IMG/VR virus record: IMGVR_UViG_3300042876_000060
Location: 23,524 to 87,523 of that record
Reading direction: 5' to 3' (one strand)
Length of the DNA stretch: 64,000 bases
Source: a virus
Position 1 is the stretch's first letter. The number at the start of each line of letters is the position of its first letter. Both the position numbers and the translations under genes were made by a program. Below the pieces are notes generated by a model. The model did not search any database. It was given only the letters and a program-made list of their open reading frames with translations, and was not told the origin of the DNA. Of this stretch, positions 38,898 to 47,142 are shown in pieces.

Positions 38898-40381
38898 AAC
38901 AATGTAAATTACTAATCAGGGACGAAGTTAACATAAAACTTGAGGGACTTGATCTATCAGAGCGCAAGGCTCTAATGAAGATGTTTGAATTTGATGTGCC
39001 AGGTGCACGTTATCTTCCAAGCGTAAGACTAGGACGTTGGAATGGTAAAACAAGCTATTTCAGCCTAGGTGGTAGCACGTACATCAACTTGCTTGAAGAA
39101 ATTCTACCTGTACTTGATCGTGCAGGGTATGACATTGACCTCGATGACCAACGTGACTATCGCACAACATTCGAATTTGACAAGGTGTCTGAGGAGACGT
39201 TCAAACACAAAGTATGGCCTGCAAAGCATCCGGCAGCAGGTCAACCTGTTGTGTTGCGTGACTATCAGATTGATATCATTAACAAGTTTCTTGAAAATCC
39301 GCAGTGTATTCAAGAAGTAGCAACGGGTGCAGGTAAGACGTTGACAACTGCGGCACTATCATTGAGCGTGGAGAAGTATGGTAGATCGATTGTTATTGTC
39401 CCTAATAAAGACCTTGTACGCCAAACGGAAGCTGACTATATTAACCTGGGCCTTGATGTTGGTGTATATTTTGGTGACCGTAAAGAAGCCGGACGAACTC
39501 ATACAATCTGTACTTGGCAATCATTGAACAACATGATGAAGAACACTAAAGCAGGAGAAGCAGAAATCCCAATTGGTGAGTTCATCGAAGGTGTTGTGTG
39601 TGTTATGGTTGACGAAGTACACATGGCTAAAGCTGATGCACTGAAAGCATTGTTAACTGGTCCTTTTGCTCAGGTTCCTATTCGCTGGGGATTGACAGGT
39701 ACAGTTCCAAAGGCTAAGTTTGAATTCATGTCGTTGTTCGTTTCATTAGGCCCGGTCATTGGTCGTCTATCTGCAAGCGAACTACAAGACAGAGGTGTAC
39801 TTGCACAATGCCACGTTAAGATCGTGCAGTTGAAAGACGAAGTAGAGTTTGGTAACTATCAAAGCGAGTTGAAGTACCTAACTGAGAACAGCGAACGACT
39901 TGATGCAATCGCTAAACTAATCAATGATGTCAAAGACAGTGGTAACACATTGATTCTTGTAGACAGAATCAGTGCAGGCAAAGAACTACAACGTAGATTG
40001 TCAAATATCTTTAGTCTATTGAAAGATAAACCAGAAGTAGCATTCGTATCAGGAGAAACAAACTTAAATGAACGTAGGGAAGAGTATGATGACTTTGCTA
40101 CAGCGACTAACAAAGTCTTTATCGCCACGTATGGTGTCGCTGCTGTTGGTATCAATATACCTCGTATCTTTAACTTGGTTCTTTTGGAGCCTGGTAAATC
40201 GTTTGTCCGTGTTATCCAGTCAATAGGTCGAGGCATTCGTAAAGCAGAAGACAAAGATTTTGTGCAGATTTGGGATATCACTAGCTCATGTAAGTTTGCT
40301 AAACGTCACTTGACGCAAAGAAAAACCTACTATAAAGATGCAAACTATCCATTTGACATTGAAAAGCTAACCTATAAGTGA
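38894..40381 (+). CDS. uvsW: UvsW-like SF2 helicase
   Basis: DNA/RNA helicase that processes forks and R-loops and drives the switch from origin to recombination-dependent replication. 495 aa (T4 UvsW 503). N-terminal domain with RLGRWNGKTSYF, then motif Q/I RDYQIDII and ATGAGKT (about 144-150), motif II VDEVH, motif III LTGT, and motif VI QSIGRGIRK (about 440-448). Intact and intronless. Confidence 0.94.
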   Translation: MKQCKLLIRDEVNIKLEGLDLSERKALMKMFEFDVPGARYLPSVRLGRWNGKTSYFSLGGSTYINLLEEILPVLDRAGYDIDLDDQRDYRTTFEFDKVSEETFKHKVWPAKHPAAGQPVVLRDYQIDIINKFLENPQCIQEVATGAGKTLTTAALSLSVEKYGRSIVIVPNKDLVRQTEADYINLGLDVGVYFGDRKEAGRTHTICTWQSLNNMMKNTKAGEAEIPIGEFIEGVVCVMVDEVHMAKADALKALLTGPFAQVPIRWGLTGTVPKAKFEFMSLFVSLGPVIGRLSASELQDRGVLAQCHVKIVQLKDEVEFGNYQSELKYLTENSERLDAIAKLINDVKDSGNTLILVDRISAGKELQRRLSNIFSLLKDKPEVAFVSGETNLNERREEYDDFATATNKVFIATYGVAAVGINIPRIFNLVLLEPGKSFVRVIQSIGRGIRKAEDKDFVQIWDITSSCKFAKRHLTQRKTYYKDANYPFDIEKLTYK

Positions 40382-40387
40382 TATAAT
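40359..40387 (+). promoter_or_regulatory. Promoter with +1 at the start codon
   Basis: TTGAAA (40359-40364), 17 bp, TATAAT (40382-40387), five bases, then ATG at 40393; no Shine-Dalgarno. Overlaps the uvsW 3' end. Confidence 0.65.
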
Positions 40388-40392
40388 ACATT

Positions 40393-40893
40393 ATGCGTAT
40401 ATTAACCCTCGACAACAACTATTACAATCTAGAGACATTACCGGAAGAGATTGATGACCTTAGATTTGCTATCTTAGATAATTCTAACCCAACTAACGTA
40501 GACTATCATTACATTCCCTTAATCTTTTTAGAATCATTCAGTGCTCCTGCTCTTGTACTAAAGATCGGTGAGAAGACAATCAAGATGCCAGTAGATTGGC
40601 AGATACTGATTGGTGAAAAAGAACACGGAGACTTAGAGACATTACCTCTTACAAGTATCAATGATAGGGGATTCAATGCTTTTGAGTTTAACCCACTAAG
40701 TTCATTCAGTCCATCATTTTTACCTATCGAGATTGTTGATATCTATCACGATGTTACTTGGTATGCACCTCGACTAAAGAACGGACAGTTCTTATGTGTT
40801 CCAATCGATGACGGTGACAAACCTAGATGTGTTTACTTTGTTAAAGAGATTAGTAGAAATTGTGAAATCGTAGATTATAGTCAGGCGTTTTAA
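40393..40893 (+). CDS. Conserved T4-type protein downstream of uvsW
   Basis: 166 aa. PLIFLESFSAPALVLKIG, MPVDWQILIGEKEHGDLE and the LPLTSINDRGF..FEFNPLSSFSPSFLPIEIV block are, as I recall, strongly conserved in T4-like phages of cyanobacteria and other hosts, generally beside uvsW and clamp-loader genes. Function is unknown to me; replication or late-transcription accessory is suggested by context. Confidence 0.7.
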   Translation: MRILTLDNNYYNLETLPEEIDDLRFAILDNSNPTNVDYHYIPLIFLESFSAPALVLKIGEKTIKMPVDWQILIGEKEHGDLETLPLTSINDRGFNAFEFNPLSSFSPSFLPIEIVDIYHDVTWYAPRLKNGQFLCVPIDDGDKPRCVYFVKEISRNCEIVDYSQAF

Positions 40894-40894
40894 T

Positions 40895-41122
40895 ATGAGT
40901 TGCAATCATCAAAGAGAAACTTCACGCTGGGAAGAAGAAGAAGACTGGTACTCCGGTGAGATGGTAGGAGAATGGAAATATTACACCGAAAGCACTTGTG
41001 TAGATATTGACTTACACAGATATAAGTGTACAATGTGTGGTGAAGTAATGTATTATTCAGGTCGTGCTAGAGATTACTATGAAAAAGGTATCAAGAGCGA
41101 CTGGATTACGGGATTAAATTAA
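40895..41122 (+). CDS. Small zinc-finger-like protein
   Basis: 75 aa. CNH near the N-terminus and YKCTMCGEVMYY form a likely Zn ribbon (C-x2-C plus the distal Cys/His). Acidic, with W/Y-rich middle. It is joined to the clamp-loader-like gene by TAATG, so may act in replication or transcription. Function unknown. Confidence 0.6.
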   Translation: MSCNHQRETSRWEEEEDWYSGEMVGEWKYYTESTCVDIDLHRYKCTMCGEVMYYSGRARDYYEKGIKSDWITGLN

Positions 41123-41715
41123 TGGCAACGAAAAAACCAGCAGTACCAGTAGATGAGAAATTTCAAGATCAAGACCTAGACTTGTTCGAAGTCTTGGCTG
41201 CTCTTGACAAGAAGGACTATGGCTATTACGATAGACTCAGTCCTGAACAACAAAAGAAGTTTGTACCATTCATGATGATTAAGTGGATGAGTGCTATCAA
41301 AGGTAGTGAAGGTGCATCACGGTATTACGTAATGAGTACGAACGAGTATGCTAACAAATACTTGTTCAACGAATACGTACAGAAGCACCCTAAACTACAG
41401 TGGCAGATGCTATGTGCTGCAAGTCCCGGTATCGGTAAACAGTTTCATCAGTGGATCCCTCAGATCAAAGAGAAGGTTTCATTGCTCAGAGAACCTGCAG
41501 TGCAGAAAGATATCAAAGATTATTACAAAAAGATTTATCCCAAAGCAAGCGATGGTGATATCACAGAGATTAGCAAAGCATTCGTAGCTGACCAAAAGCG
41601 TAAGATGTACTTTGCGAAAGTATTCCCAGACATGAAGATTGAAGACATTGAGGTATTGAGTGGACTTGTTACTGACGAAGAAATCGAGCAATATGAAAAA
41701 GACCGAGGCAACTGA
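41122..41715 (+). CDS. 62: Clamp-loader small subunit-like (gp62)
   Basis: 197 aa (T4 gp62 187). DLDLFEVLAALDKKDYGYYD, FVPFMMIKWMSAIKG, NEYANKYLFNEYVQKHPKLQWQML and the C-terminal FPDMKIEDIEVLSGLVTDEEI fit the small subunit of T4-type sliding-clamp loaders. It would pair with a gp44 ATPase, not seen in this window. Recognition is by pattern and genomic place; a profile search should confirm. Confidence 0.65.
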   Translation: MATKKPAVPVDEKFQDQDLDLFEVLAALDKKDYGYYDRLSPEQQKKFVPFMMIKWMSAIKGSEGASRYYVMSTNEYANKYLFNEYVQKHPKLQWQMLCAASPGIGKQFHQWIPQIKEKVSLLREPAVQKDIKDYYKKIYPKASDGDITEISKAFVADQKRKMYFAKVFPDMKIEDIEVLSGLVTDEEIEQYEKDRGN

Positions 41716-42397
41716 CAAGCCATTGAAGTATGGATGTGAGTTTTGCAAGAGGGAGTTCGTAAAAGAAACCACGATGTTGAAGCACATCTGTGAATATAAG
41801 CACAGATGGCTTGAGAAAGATAGACACGGTAACCGTATAGGTTTTCAGTCTTGGCTAGAGTTCTACAAAAAGAATACAGCTTCCAAGAAGAACAAGACGT
41901 ATGAAGAATTCATTAAGAGTGCCTACTATACTGCGTTTGTAAAGTATGGTGCATACTGTGTTGAAATCAACGCATTGAATATCAATCGTTTCACTGAATG
42001 GTTGTTGAAGAATCAAGTCAAGATCGATAGCTGGTGCACTGACTCAACATACAACAAGTACCTATGTGAGTACCTTAGAACAGAAGATGCTATGGATGCA
42101 CTTCACCGCAGTGTCGAGACTACAATTGAATGGGCAACAAAAGAAGGAATACAAGGTCGTGACTACCTAAGATATGGTAACGTCAATCGTATTACTCAGC
42201 TTATCACTGTGGGCAAGATCAGCCCTTGGATGTTGTATCATAGCAACAGTGGTACCCAATTTCTAGATACACTAAATCCAGATCATGTTAAAATGATTCT
42301 TGACTACATCAACCCAGAACAATGGGCAATCAAATTTAAGCGAGATCCAGAAAGTGTCAGAAACGTCAAAGAAATCCTCAAAGCTGGGGGGTATTGA
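41693..42397 (+). CDS. Conserved C2H2-type zinc-finger protein
   Basis: 234 aa from the ATG at 41693, overlapping the clamp-loader gene by 23 bases. N-terminal finger YGCEFCKREFVKETTMLKHIC (C-x2-C-x12-H-x1-C type), then EYKHRWLEKDRHGNRIGFQ, and a long helical domain with KTYEEFIKSAYYTAFVKYG. Similar proteins neighbour clamp-loader genes in other T4-like phages. Likely DNA-binding; no function known to me. Confidence 0.65.
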   Translation: MKKTEATDKPLKYGCEFCKREFVKETTMLKHICEYKHRWLEKDRHGNRIGFQSWLEFYKKNTASKKNKTYEEFIKSAYYTAFVKYGAYCVEINALNINRFTEWLLKNQVKIDSWCTDSTYNKYLCEYLRTEDAMDALHRSVETTIEWATKEGIQGRDYLRYGNVNRITQLITVGKISPWMLYHSNSGTQFLDTLNPDHVKMILDYINPEQWAIKFKRDPESVRNVKEILKAGGY

Positions 42398-42413
42398 TGA
42401 CAACCACGACTTT

Positions 42414-42629
42414 GTGGTTCGCATCCCCTACAAGAGTCAATTAGACATACACAAACCACACACATTTCGTGACAGGTTGAACACTTGGAACGAAAGCTGT
42501 GCGTTTGCCGTTGAGCATTTTGGATTAGCAAACGGGGAACTGTACTCATGCAGGATGTGTGACGAATGGGTTGAGTTCTGGTTTTTGAATGAGAAGGACG
42601 CAATGTTCTTTCAATTAGCCTGTGGATAA
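42414..42629 (+). CDS. LRW-family small protein 1 (start uncertain)
   Basis: Family core VVRIPYKSQ..LNTWNESCAFAVEHFG...EWVEFWFLNEKDAMFFQLACG. The start is unclear: GTG at 42414 lacks a ribosome site; ATG at 42397 is well spaced after a six-G run and overlaps the previous stop but is in another frame and stops after 15 codons; ATG at 42300 lies deep in the previous gene. A frameshift at the G run or a rare ATT start (42393) is possible. First gene of the array. Confidence 0.55.
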   Translation: MVRIPYKSQLDIHKPHTFRDRLNTWNESCAFAVEHFGLANGELYSCRMCDEWVEFWFLNEKDAMFFQLACG

Positions 42630-42906
42630 ATGTCTTAAATTTCATCTCCCGAGTGGTGCTGGTGGCATGGCTGCAGGCTTTACTCGCGGATCCATAAGCA
42701 AAAAACTTCGCCAATTGGCTGATGACAACAAGATAGGTAAAAACTTAAAAACAAAAACAGTCAAATATGACTTTAAGGTTTGGTTAGAACATGACATTGA
42801 TTACACGACTTTTTTCCTTATTTGGGAGCCTGATAATAGTTGGCATAAACCAGTTGTTATCAATGAGGTATATACGCCGCCTGAGAGCCTTTGGCAGAAA
42901 GAGTAG
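42622..42906 (+). CDS. LRW-family small protein 2
   Basis: 94 aa, GTG start overlapping gene 1 by eight bases. Gly-rich, basic N-terminus (GAGGMAAGFTRGSISKKLRQL) followed by the family strand-helix VKYDFKVWLEHDIDYTTFFLIW. Unlike its relatives it has about 25 further residues. Function unknown. Confidence 0.55.
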   Translation: MDKCLKFHLPSGAGGMAAGFTRGSISKKLRQLADDNKIGKNLKTKTVKYDFKVWLEHDIDYTTFFLIWEPDNSWHKPVVINEVYTPPESLWQKE

Positions 42907-43294
42907 AGCCGAACGTAAACTAAAAAAGAGTGGATACAAGTCATGGGCCGTGTATCGTAGAATGCGTGACCCAGATGTATCCTATTGCGCCAACAGAGTA
43001 AAAGATTTCTATCAAGGATACAAGTTTGTCCATTGTATTGAAAATAGGGACCATTACGCATACGACCTACTATATGATTATGGTCCAGGTGGTATAAGAT
43101 ACGGCGACGATGATATCTATGATTGGATGGATAAAACAGCGAGATTCAAGAGTCGAATGGATATGCACAGAGTTATCAGGTATCCTTCAACTAGTAATGA
43201 GTGGACATTTAACGACATGGGTGGAGGTGACTATATATTCGTTGCCTTCAAGGATGAAAAAGATTACATGATGTTTTTACTACGATGGAGCTAG
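42863..43294 (+). CDS. LRW-family protein 3
   Basis: 143 aa from the ATG at 42863; an ATG at 42791 would add a hydrophobic segment but overlap gene 2 by more. Basic Arg-rich start (RYIRRLRAFGRKSRAERKLKK), a Tyr/Asp-rich middle, and the family ending FVAFKDEKDYMMFLLRWS. Longest clear member of the array. Function unknown. Confidence 0.58.
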   Translation: MRYIRRLRAFGRKSRAERKLKKSGYKSWAVYRRMRDPDVSYCANRVKDFYQGYKFVHCIENRDHYAYDLLYDYGPGGIRYGDDDIYDWMDKTARFKSRMDMHRVIRYPSTSNEWTFNDMGGGDYIFVAFKDEKDYMMFLLRWS

Positions 43295-43539
43295 AACTTT
43301 CAGAAGGCCGCATACACGGATCTCGATACTATACCGCTAAACCAATACTTGATTGGTGGGTGCCCGGAGTGTTGAATGGACCTAATTGGCAGAATATGCT
43401 AGAATGGTGTGTAGAAGTGTTTGGCCCAAGTGCAGAAATGGGTGTATGGGAACCTAATGCCCGTTGGTATGCTAACAATGCAAAGTTTTGGTTCCGTGAG
43501 AAAAAAGACTTAGAATGGTTTGTGCTGAAATGGCAATGA
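43285..43539 (+). CDS. LRW-family small protein 4
   Basis: 84 aa, overlapping gene 3 by ten bases. NWQNMLEWCVEVFG (family helix WC.E.FG), WEPNARWYANNAKFWF strands, and KKDLEWFVLKWQ at the C-terminus. A typical member showing helix, strands and terminal helix-strand in order. Function unknown. Confidence 0.62.
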   Translation: MELELSEGRIHGSRYYTAKPILDWWVPGVLNGPNWQNMLEWCVEVFGPSAEMGVWEPNARWYANNAKFWFREKKDLEWFVLKWQ

Positions 43540-43739
43540 AAGACTTAGTTCACCGAGTATTTGTCAAGTTACCAAATACTGATACTGAACACATCGAGCA
43601 ATGGTGCGAAAGTCACTTTGATTTTCGGGGCGGGAAGTGGGATTGTTATTTTGCTGACGATAGTCCATATAACTTTGACATGTATTATATTTTCGAAAAG
43701 CATGAAGATGCAGTACTTTTTTCATTGACATGGCAATAG
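43536..43739 (+). CDS. LRW-family small protein 5
   Basis: 67 aa at the ATGA overlap (43536). HRVFVKLPNTDTEHIEQWCESHF then GKWDCYFADDSP strands and HEDAVLFSLTWQ. Smallest clear full member; gives the family core: strand, WC.E.F helix, two strands, ..DA..F.L.W. Function unknown. Confidence 0.62.
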   Translation: MKDLVHRVFVKLPNTDTEHIEQWCESHFDFRGGKWDCYFADDSPYNFDMYYIFEKHEDAVLFSLTWQ

Positions 43740-43975
43740 TAATCCAACACTATGACCAAAAACGTGGTTGGGAGGAAACTTGTCCTGGCTGGTATCAACA
43801 CGATATTAGTATCGGTTCATCAAGTATGTCCGAAACATACGAAGAAGTATTAGAATGGCTGTATAATAGAGTAGACAACTGTGAAAGACATGCTAGATGG
43901 AGAATCACACGTGGCCTCATTCAAGTTAAATTCAGATATGAGCGTGACATAATTTTATGTAGATTGAGTTTCTAA
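43730..43975 (+). CDS. LRW-family small protein 6 (divergent)
   Basis: 81 aa, overlapping gene 5 by ten bases. YEEVLEWLYNRVDNC, RWRITRGLIQVKFRYERDIILCRLSF: same order of helix, strands and terminal segment, with RLSF in place of LRW. Assigned by pattern and position. Confidence 0.55.
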   Translation: MAIVIQHYDQKRGWEETCPGWYQHDISIGSSSMSETYEEVLEWLYNRVDNCERHARWRITRGLIQVKFRYERDIILCRLSF

Positions 43976-44292
43976 TGATAACAAGTATTTGGCGACACGA
44001 AGATGATATTTGCCCCAAAGTTAGTGGACACTACCTGGCCTACAAAAAATCAACACTAGGTGATGATAGTGAAGGTTATGGATTGTATTACTGGGACGAC
44101 TACTACACAGAATGGAGAGAGAGTATGGCTCCTCACTCACATACAATTCAAGTCAGTATTTGGACAGATTGTCCCGAGCATGATCCAGACAATCACATTG
44201 CATCGAAACCAGTACCAGCAGAAATTGCAGCTTGGAAGAATGTGTGCGATGCGATTGACCAGTACAACATGATTACAAAGTTGGTAAAATGA
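43975..44292 (+). CDS. DUF551-like protein within the array
   Basis: 105 aa, start on the last base of the previous stop. SIWRHEDDICPKVSGHYLAY, YGLYYWDDYYTEW, HTIQVSIWTDCPEH resemble the DUF551 pattern (W..P..G.YL, YW...W, VT.W..LP) found in many phages. Lacks the LRW ending, so it is a guest in the array. Function unknown. Confidence 0.6.
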   Translation: MITSIWRHEDDICPKVSGHYLAYKKSTLGDDSEGYGLYYWDDYYTEWRESMAPHSHTIQVSIWTDCPEHDPDNHIASKPVPAEIAAWKNVCDAIDQYNMITKLVK

Positions 44293-44489
44293 TTCGTAAA
44301 CAATATGAACGGTTTCAGGCCGGCTATTTCAGAAACTTTATTCTCAGTCATGATGGTCAAGATGTTATTGAAGAACATTTGAAACCCTATAAAGCCACAC
44401 TTGCTAAGAGTAAAAACAAATATCACAAGTTGAATATTAAATGGCATGATGAAAAGTTATACATGATGTTTGTATTGAGGTGGAGTTGA
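44289..44489 (+). CDS. LRW-family small protein 7
   Basis: 66 aa, ATGA overlap. FRNFILSHDGQDVIEEHLKP helix region, KYHKLNIKW strand, DEKLYMMFVLRWS ending. Function unknown. Confidence 0.6.
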   Translation: MIRKQYERFQAGYFRNFILSHDGQDVIEEHLKPYKATLAKSKNKYHKLNIKWHDEKLYMMFVLRWS

Positions 44490-44734
44490 TGGATTTAGAC
44501 CTTGTAAAAAAGATTGTAGTCAGACAGGCGAATAACGAATTTCTCAAAAACCCCATTGAGTTGCCACCTGAAGCAAAAGTTGTCACTGGTAAGGTCAAGG
44601 AAGATTCTTACTTACATTTCCTAGAAACTAAATGCGGTGTGGAGATACTGTTGTCAGGGTATCATCACGAGATAGTTGGGTACAATGTCATTGATGAAAA
44701 GAAGTTTTCTTGGTTTGTGTTGAGGTGGTCGTGA
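44489..44734 (+). CDS. LRW-family small protein 8
   Basis: 81 aa from the ATG at 44489 (TGATG coupling; a GTG at 44480 is less likely). DSYLHFLETKCGVEILLSGY, EIVGYNVIDEKKFSWFVLRWS. Function unknown. Confidence 0.6.
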   Translation: MDLDLVKKIVVRQANNEFLKNPIELPPEAKVVTGKVKEDSYLHFLETKCGVEILLSGYHHEIVGYNVIDEKKFSWFVLRWS

Positions 44735-44910
44735 CCAGAGTTACGATATCATGCCCGATCACATGGTACGAACGATGCAAGTGGATAGAAACGAATTGCA
44801 AGAACTACGTGGATAGAACAGAATGGGGAATGTGGCAAATCGGACAAGATGATATCTACTATGAAGTAGAAGAAAAAGACGCAATGTGGTATTACTTATT
44901 ATGGATATGA
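44731..44910 (+). CDS. LRW-family small protein 9
   Basis: 59 aa with a GTG start in a GTGA overlap. TRVTISCPITWYERCKWIET, EWGMWQIGQDDIYYEV, EEKDAMWYYLLWI. Shortest member and close to the minimal fold. Function unknown. Confidence 0.6.
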   Translation: MTRVTISCPITWYERCKWIETNCKNYVDRTEWGMWQIGQDDIYYEVEEKDAMWYYLLWI

Positions 44911-45335
44911 ACATGACAGACAATGAATTGATTGATTACACTATTAAATTTGACAACGACCCTGTTCGTGTCAGACTTGCTACATACATGGATCGTCATC
45001 CAGGTGCTATCTTAGATGACCTTGAACGTGCAGGTATGGATGAGACATTCTGTACTTTTCGTAGTGTCGTAACATGCACTGAATATCTTCCTGGTCAGTA
45101 CATCAGTCATCTTGAAAATGAAATTGAGTACTTACAAGAACAATTAAAGCAAGCACATGATGAAATCGAAGAAATGAAGCCAATGAAGGTTAGCGAGTTG
45201 ATTGAACAGCTACGACAAGGAATCACTACAGAAAAATACATGCGAGAACGTGAAGAACGCAAACGGTATGAAGCACAAAAAGAGCGTGATGACATGAAAA
45301 ACAAACTTGACATGTGGGCGATCTTAAACCGATGA
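44907..45335 (+). CDS. Coiled-coil protein within the array
   Basis: 142 aa from the ATGA overlap at 44907. N-terminal globular part with DNDPVRVRLATYMDRHPGAI, then a long coiled coil (HLENEIEYLQEQLKQAHDEI.. and RERKRYEAQKERDDMKNK). Not an LRW member. It may be a structural partner of its neighbours; no family recognised. Confidence 0.6.
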   Translation: MNMTDNELIDYTIKFDNDPVRVRLATYMDRHPGAILDDLERAGMDETFCTFRSVVTCTEYLPGQYISHLENEIEYLQEQLKQAHDEIEEMKPMKVSELIEQLRQGITTEKYMREREERKRYEAQKERDDMKNKLDMWAILNR

Positions 45336-45583
45336 CTACTCCATTCACGCACAAAACAGAACACTACTACGGTAGTCAACGAAAGATTCACACTGTATCC
45401 TGGAAGGGTAAGGGTGAAGTAGACGGCAACGAGATTCGTGCTTGGTGTGTTGAAACATACGGGCAACCTGGCTATCAAGATGCTATTGAAAGAACTCGTT
45501 GGTTGGATGATATCACTGACAACGGTGAAATCTTCTTGTGCAATGATGAAGACCTAACATTATTTTTATTGCGTTGGGACTGA
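45332..45583 (+). CDS. LRW-family small protein 10
   Basis: 83 aa at the ATGA overlap (45332). IHTVSWKGKGEVDGNEIRAW then CVETYG (family WC.E.(F/Y)G helix), DNGEIFLCNDEDLTLFLLRWD. Function unknown. Confidence 0.62.
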   Translation: MTTPFTHKTEHYYGSQRKIHTVSWKGKGEVDGNEIRAWCVETYGQPGYQDAIERTRWLDDITDNGEIFLCNDEDLTLFLLRWD

Positions 45584-45849
45584 TGGAATACTTCTACTCA
45601 GGCGGCGGGAACAATCGTCCATACTTCACATATAGATTTAAAGTAAAAAAGTGTACTACTGACATGTGCCGGTGGGCAGAAGCATATCCTGATAGTGGTC
45701 CATTCAGTCGCTTTCATGTCGAATGGGGCAGTGTGTATAGCCGAGACTACGATGTAGTTCAGTTTGAATGGAGTGAGGCTGCCAAAGTCTTTAGAATCGC
45801 ATTCGCAGGTGAGTATGAAGAAATCACCATGAAAGAATACATATCATGA
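45583..45849 (+). CDS. LRW-family-like small protein 11
   Basis: 88 aa, TGATG coupling (ATG at 45583). TYRFKVKKCTTDMCRWAEAY helix region, VVQFEWSEAAKVFRIAF followed by a 13-residue extension. Divergent member assigned by layout. Confidence 0.55.
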   Translation: MEYFYSGGGNNRPYFTYRFKVKKCTTDMCRWAEAYPDSGPFSRFHVEWGSVYSRDYDVVQFEWSEAAKVFRIAFAGEYEEITMKEYIS

Positions 45850-46142
45850 CAATGATTACTGCAACATGGACAATTGACGATGACGCTAACTATAGCAACG
45901 AGTTAGTTGAGGACCTTGCTAAAGAAATTCAAGAAGAATTAGATAACGAAATTATGATAGACATGCTAGTGTTAGGTGGTTGGACTAAAGTTGAATTAGA
46001 ACGACTGAAAGACAGATATGAATCAATCGATGTTGAAATATGGATCGATGAAAACTGCACAGGTAAACACACCAAGTTAGGCAGAACATTTGTTTTTGAA
46101 AAGAAACAAGATGCTGAATGGTTCATATTGAAATGGCTATAA
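45846..46142 (+). CDS. LRW-family protein 12
   Basis: 98 aa, ATGA overlap. Acidic helical N-terminus (SNELVEDLAKEIQEELDNEI), then RTFVFEKKQDAEWFILKWL. Function unknown. Confidence 0.6.
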   Translation: MTMITATWTIDDDANYSNELVEDLAKEIQEELDNEIMIDMLVLGGWTKVELERLKDRYESIDVEIWIDENCTGKHTKLGRTFVFEKKQDAEWFILKWL

Positions 46143-46426
46143 ACTGGGGTCGCAGTATAGGCTGGAACATTGACATGCACAGATACAAGAAACTAATGAT
46201 GGAATATTCTATTATAACAGACGGGGCAGACTGCTACCCATGGACAGAGACATTTATTATCTTGCCTAAAAATACTGTCAGTGGTGGTCGTGTCTTCTGG
46301 CAAAAAGCATACAAGCGTAGAGTTTGGATTGTGTGGGGCGCAAGTTTTCACATGGAACCAGAAACTCAATACGCTACCGCATTTGATTTATTAACACATG
46401 GCGATAAAGATACCTTTAAGGCATAA
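46133..46426 (+). CDS. Array protein of uncertain family, 97 aa
   Basis: ATG at 46133, overlapping the previous gene by ten bases. INWGRSIGWNIDMHRYKKLM, TETFIILPKNTVSGG, RVWIVWGASFH; the C-terminus (LLTHGDKDTFKA) lacks LRW. Its 3' end overlaps the next gene by 29 bases. Function unknown. Confidence 0.5.
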   Translation: MAINWGRSIGWNIDMHRYKKLMMEYSIITDGADCYPWTETFIILPKNTVSGGRVFWQKAYKRRVWIVWGASFHMEPETQYATAFDLLTHGDKDTFKA

Positions 46427-46622
46427 TACATTGACTGGTGAGCAAGAACAATGGCTTGCTCAAAATGTAGGACCACGTATGCACTATCTACATAATAGCA
46501 TCGGTGGACAGGGCTGGTTAGTTAAGAGTGAGTGGGAACCTGAGATGCGTACTAAACGTTGGTATCTTACCCTAGAAGATGAACGACTTGCTACGTTCTT
46601 TGCTATTAAGTTTTCATCATGA
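46398..46622 (+). CDS. LRW-family small protein 13
   Basis: 74 aa. AIKIPLRHNTLTGEQEQWLA helix, RWYLTLEDERLATFFAIKFSS ending (KFS instead of RWS). Overlaps its neighbours at both ends. Function unknown. Confidence 0.58.
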   Translation: MAIKIPLRHNTLTGEQEQWLAQNVGPRMHYLHNSIGGQGWLVKSEWEPEMRTKRWYLTLEDERLATFFAIKFSS

Positions 46623-46891
46623 GTACTATTCCACCATTTCAAGATTACGATGACGATGGTCCAGAAATGGAGTTTCGTAATAACCGCTGGAACTATTGGG
46701 CAGCATTGAAACAGATTCGTAGAGAATACATGCAAGATACAGCCACTATTGATTTTGATGCGTATGACTTTGAAGATTACATTGAAGCAAACTATGGAAT
46801 CAAAATGAACATAGTCGATGGTAACATCACTGATGGTTATAAGATCATGGACGAAAAGAAGTACCTTATATTTTTACTGAAATACCAATGA
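46619..46891 (+). CDS. LRW-family small protein 14
   Basis: 90 aa, ATGA overlap. Acidic start, AYDFEDYIEANYGIKMNI helix and strand, DGYKIMDEKKYLIFLLKYQ ending. Function unknown. Confidence 0.6.
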   Translation: MSTIPPFQDYDDDGPEMEFRNNRWNYWAALKQIRREYMQDTATIDFDAYDFEDYIEANYGIKMNIVDGNITDGYKIMDEKKYLIFLLKYQ

Positions 46892-47124
46892 TATACATAG
46901 AAGACGAAACACCGATTACATTTAGAAAGTTTACTAAGAAGATTCACAACGGAACTGAATGGGAAGACATAACTTTCTACGAAATCAAAACTAAACAACG
47001 AGAGGCCAAGACTTGGTTGCAAGAGAAATATGGTTTCCCTTGTTACTGCAAATCATGGTGGGAGACTCATACTAGTATATGCATGTCCGAAAAAGTTTAC
47101 ACTCACTATGCACTGAGTGTATAA
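46888..47124 (+). CDS. LRW-family-like small protein 15
   Basis: 78 aa, ATGA overlap. FRKFTKKIHNGTEWEDITFY, AKTWLQEKYGFPCYCKSWW and ICMSEKVYTHYALSV: same order with a degenerate C-terminus. Last gene of the array. Confidence 0.55.
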   Translation: MIYIEDETPITFRKFTKKIHNGTEWEDITFYEIKTKQREAKTWLQEKYGFPCYCKSWWETHTSICMSEKVYTHYALSV

Positions 47125-47142
47125 TATGACAAAAGGAATATT

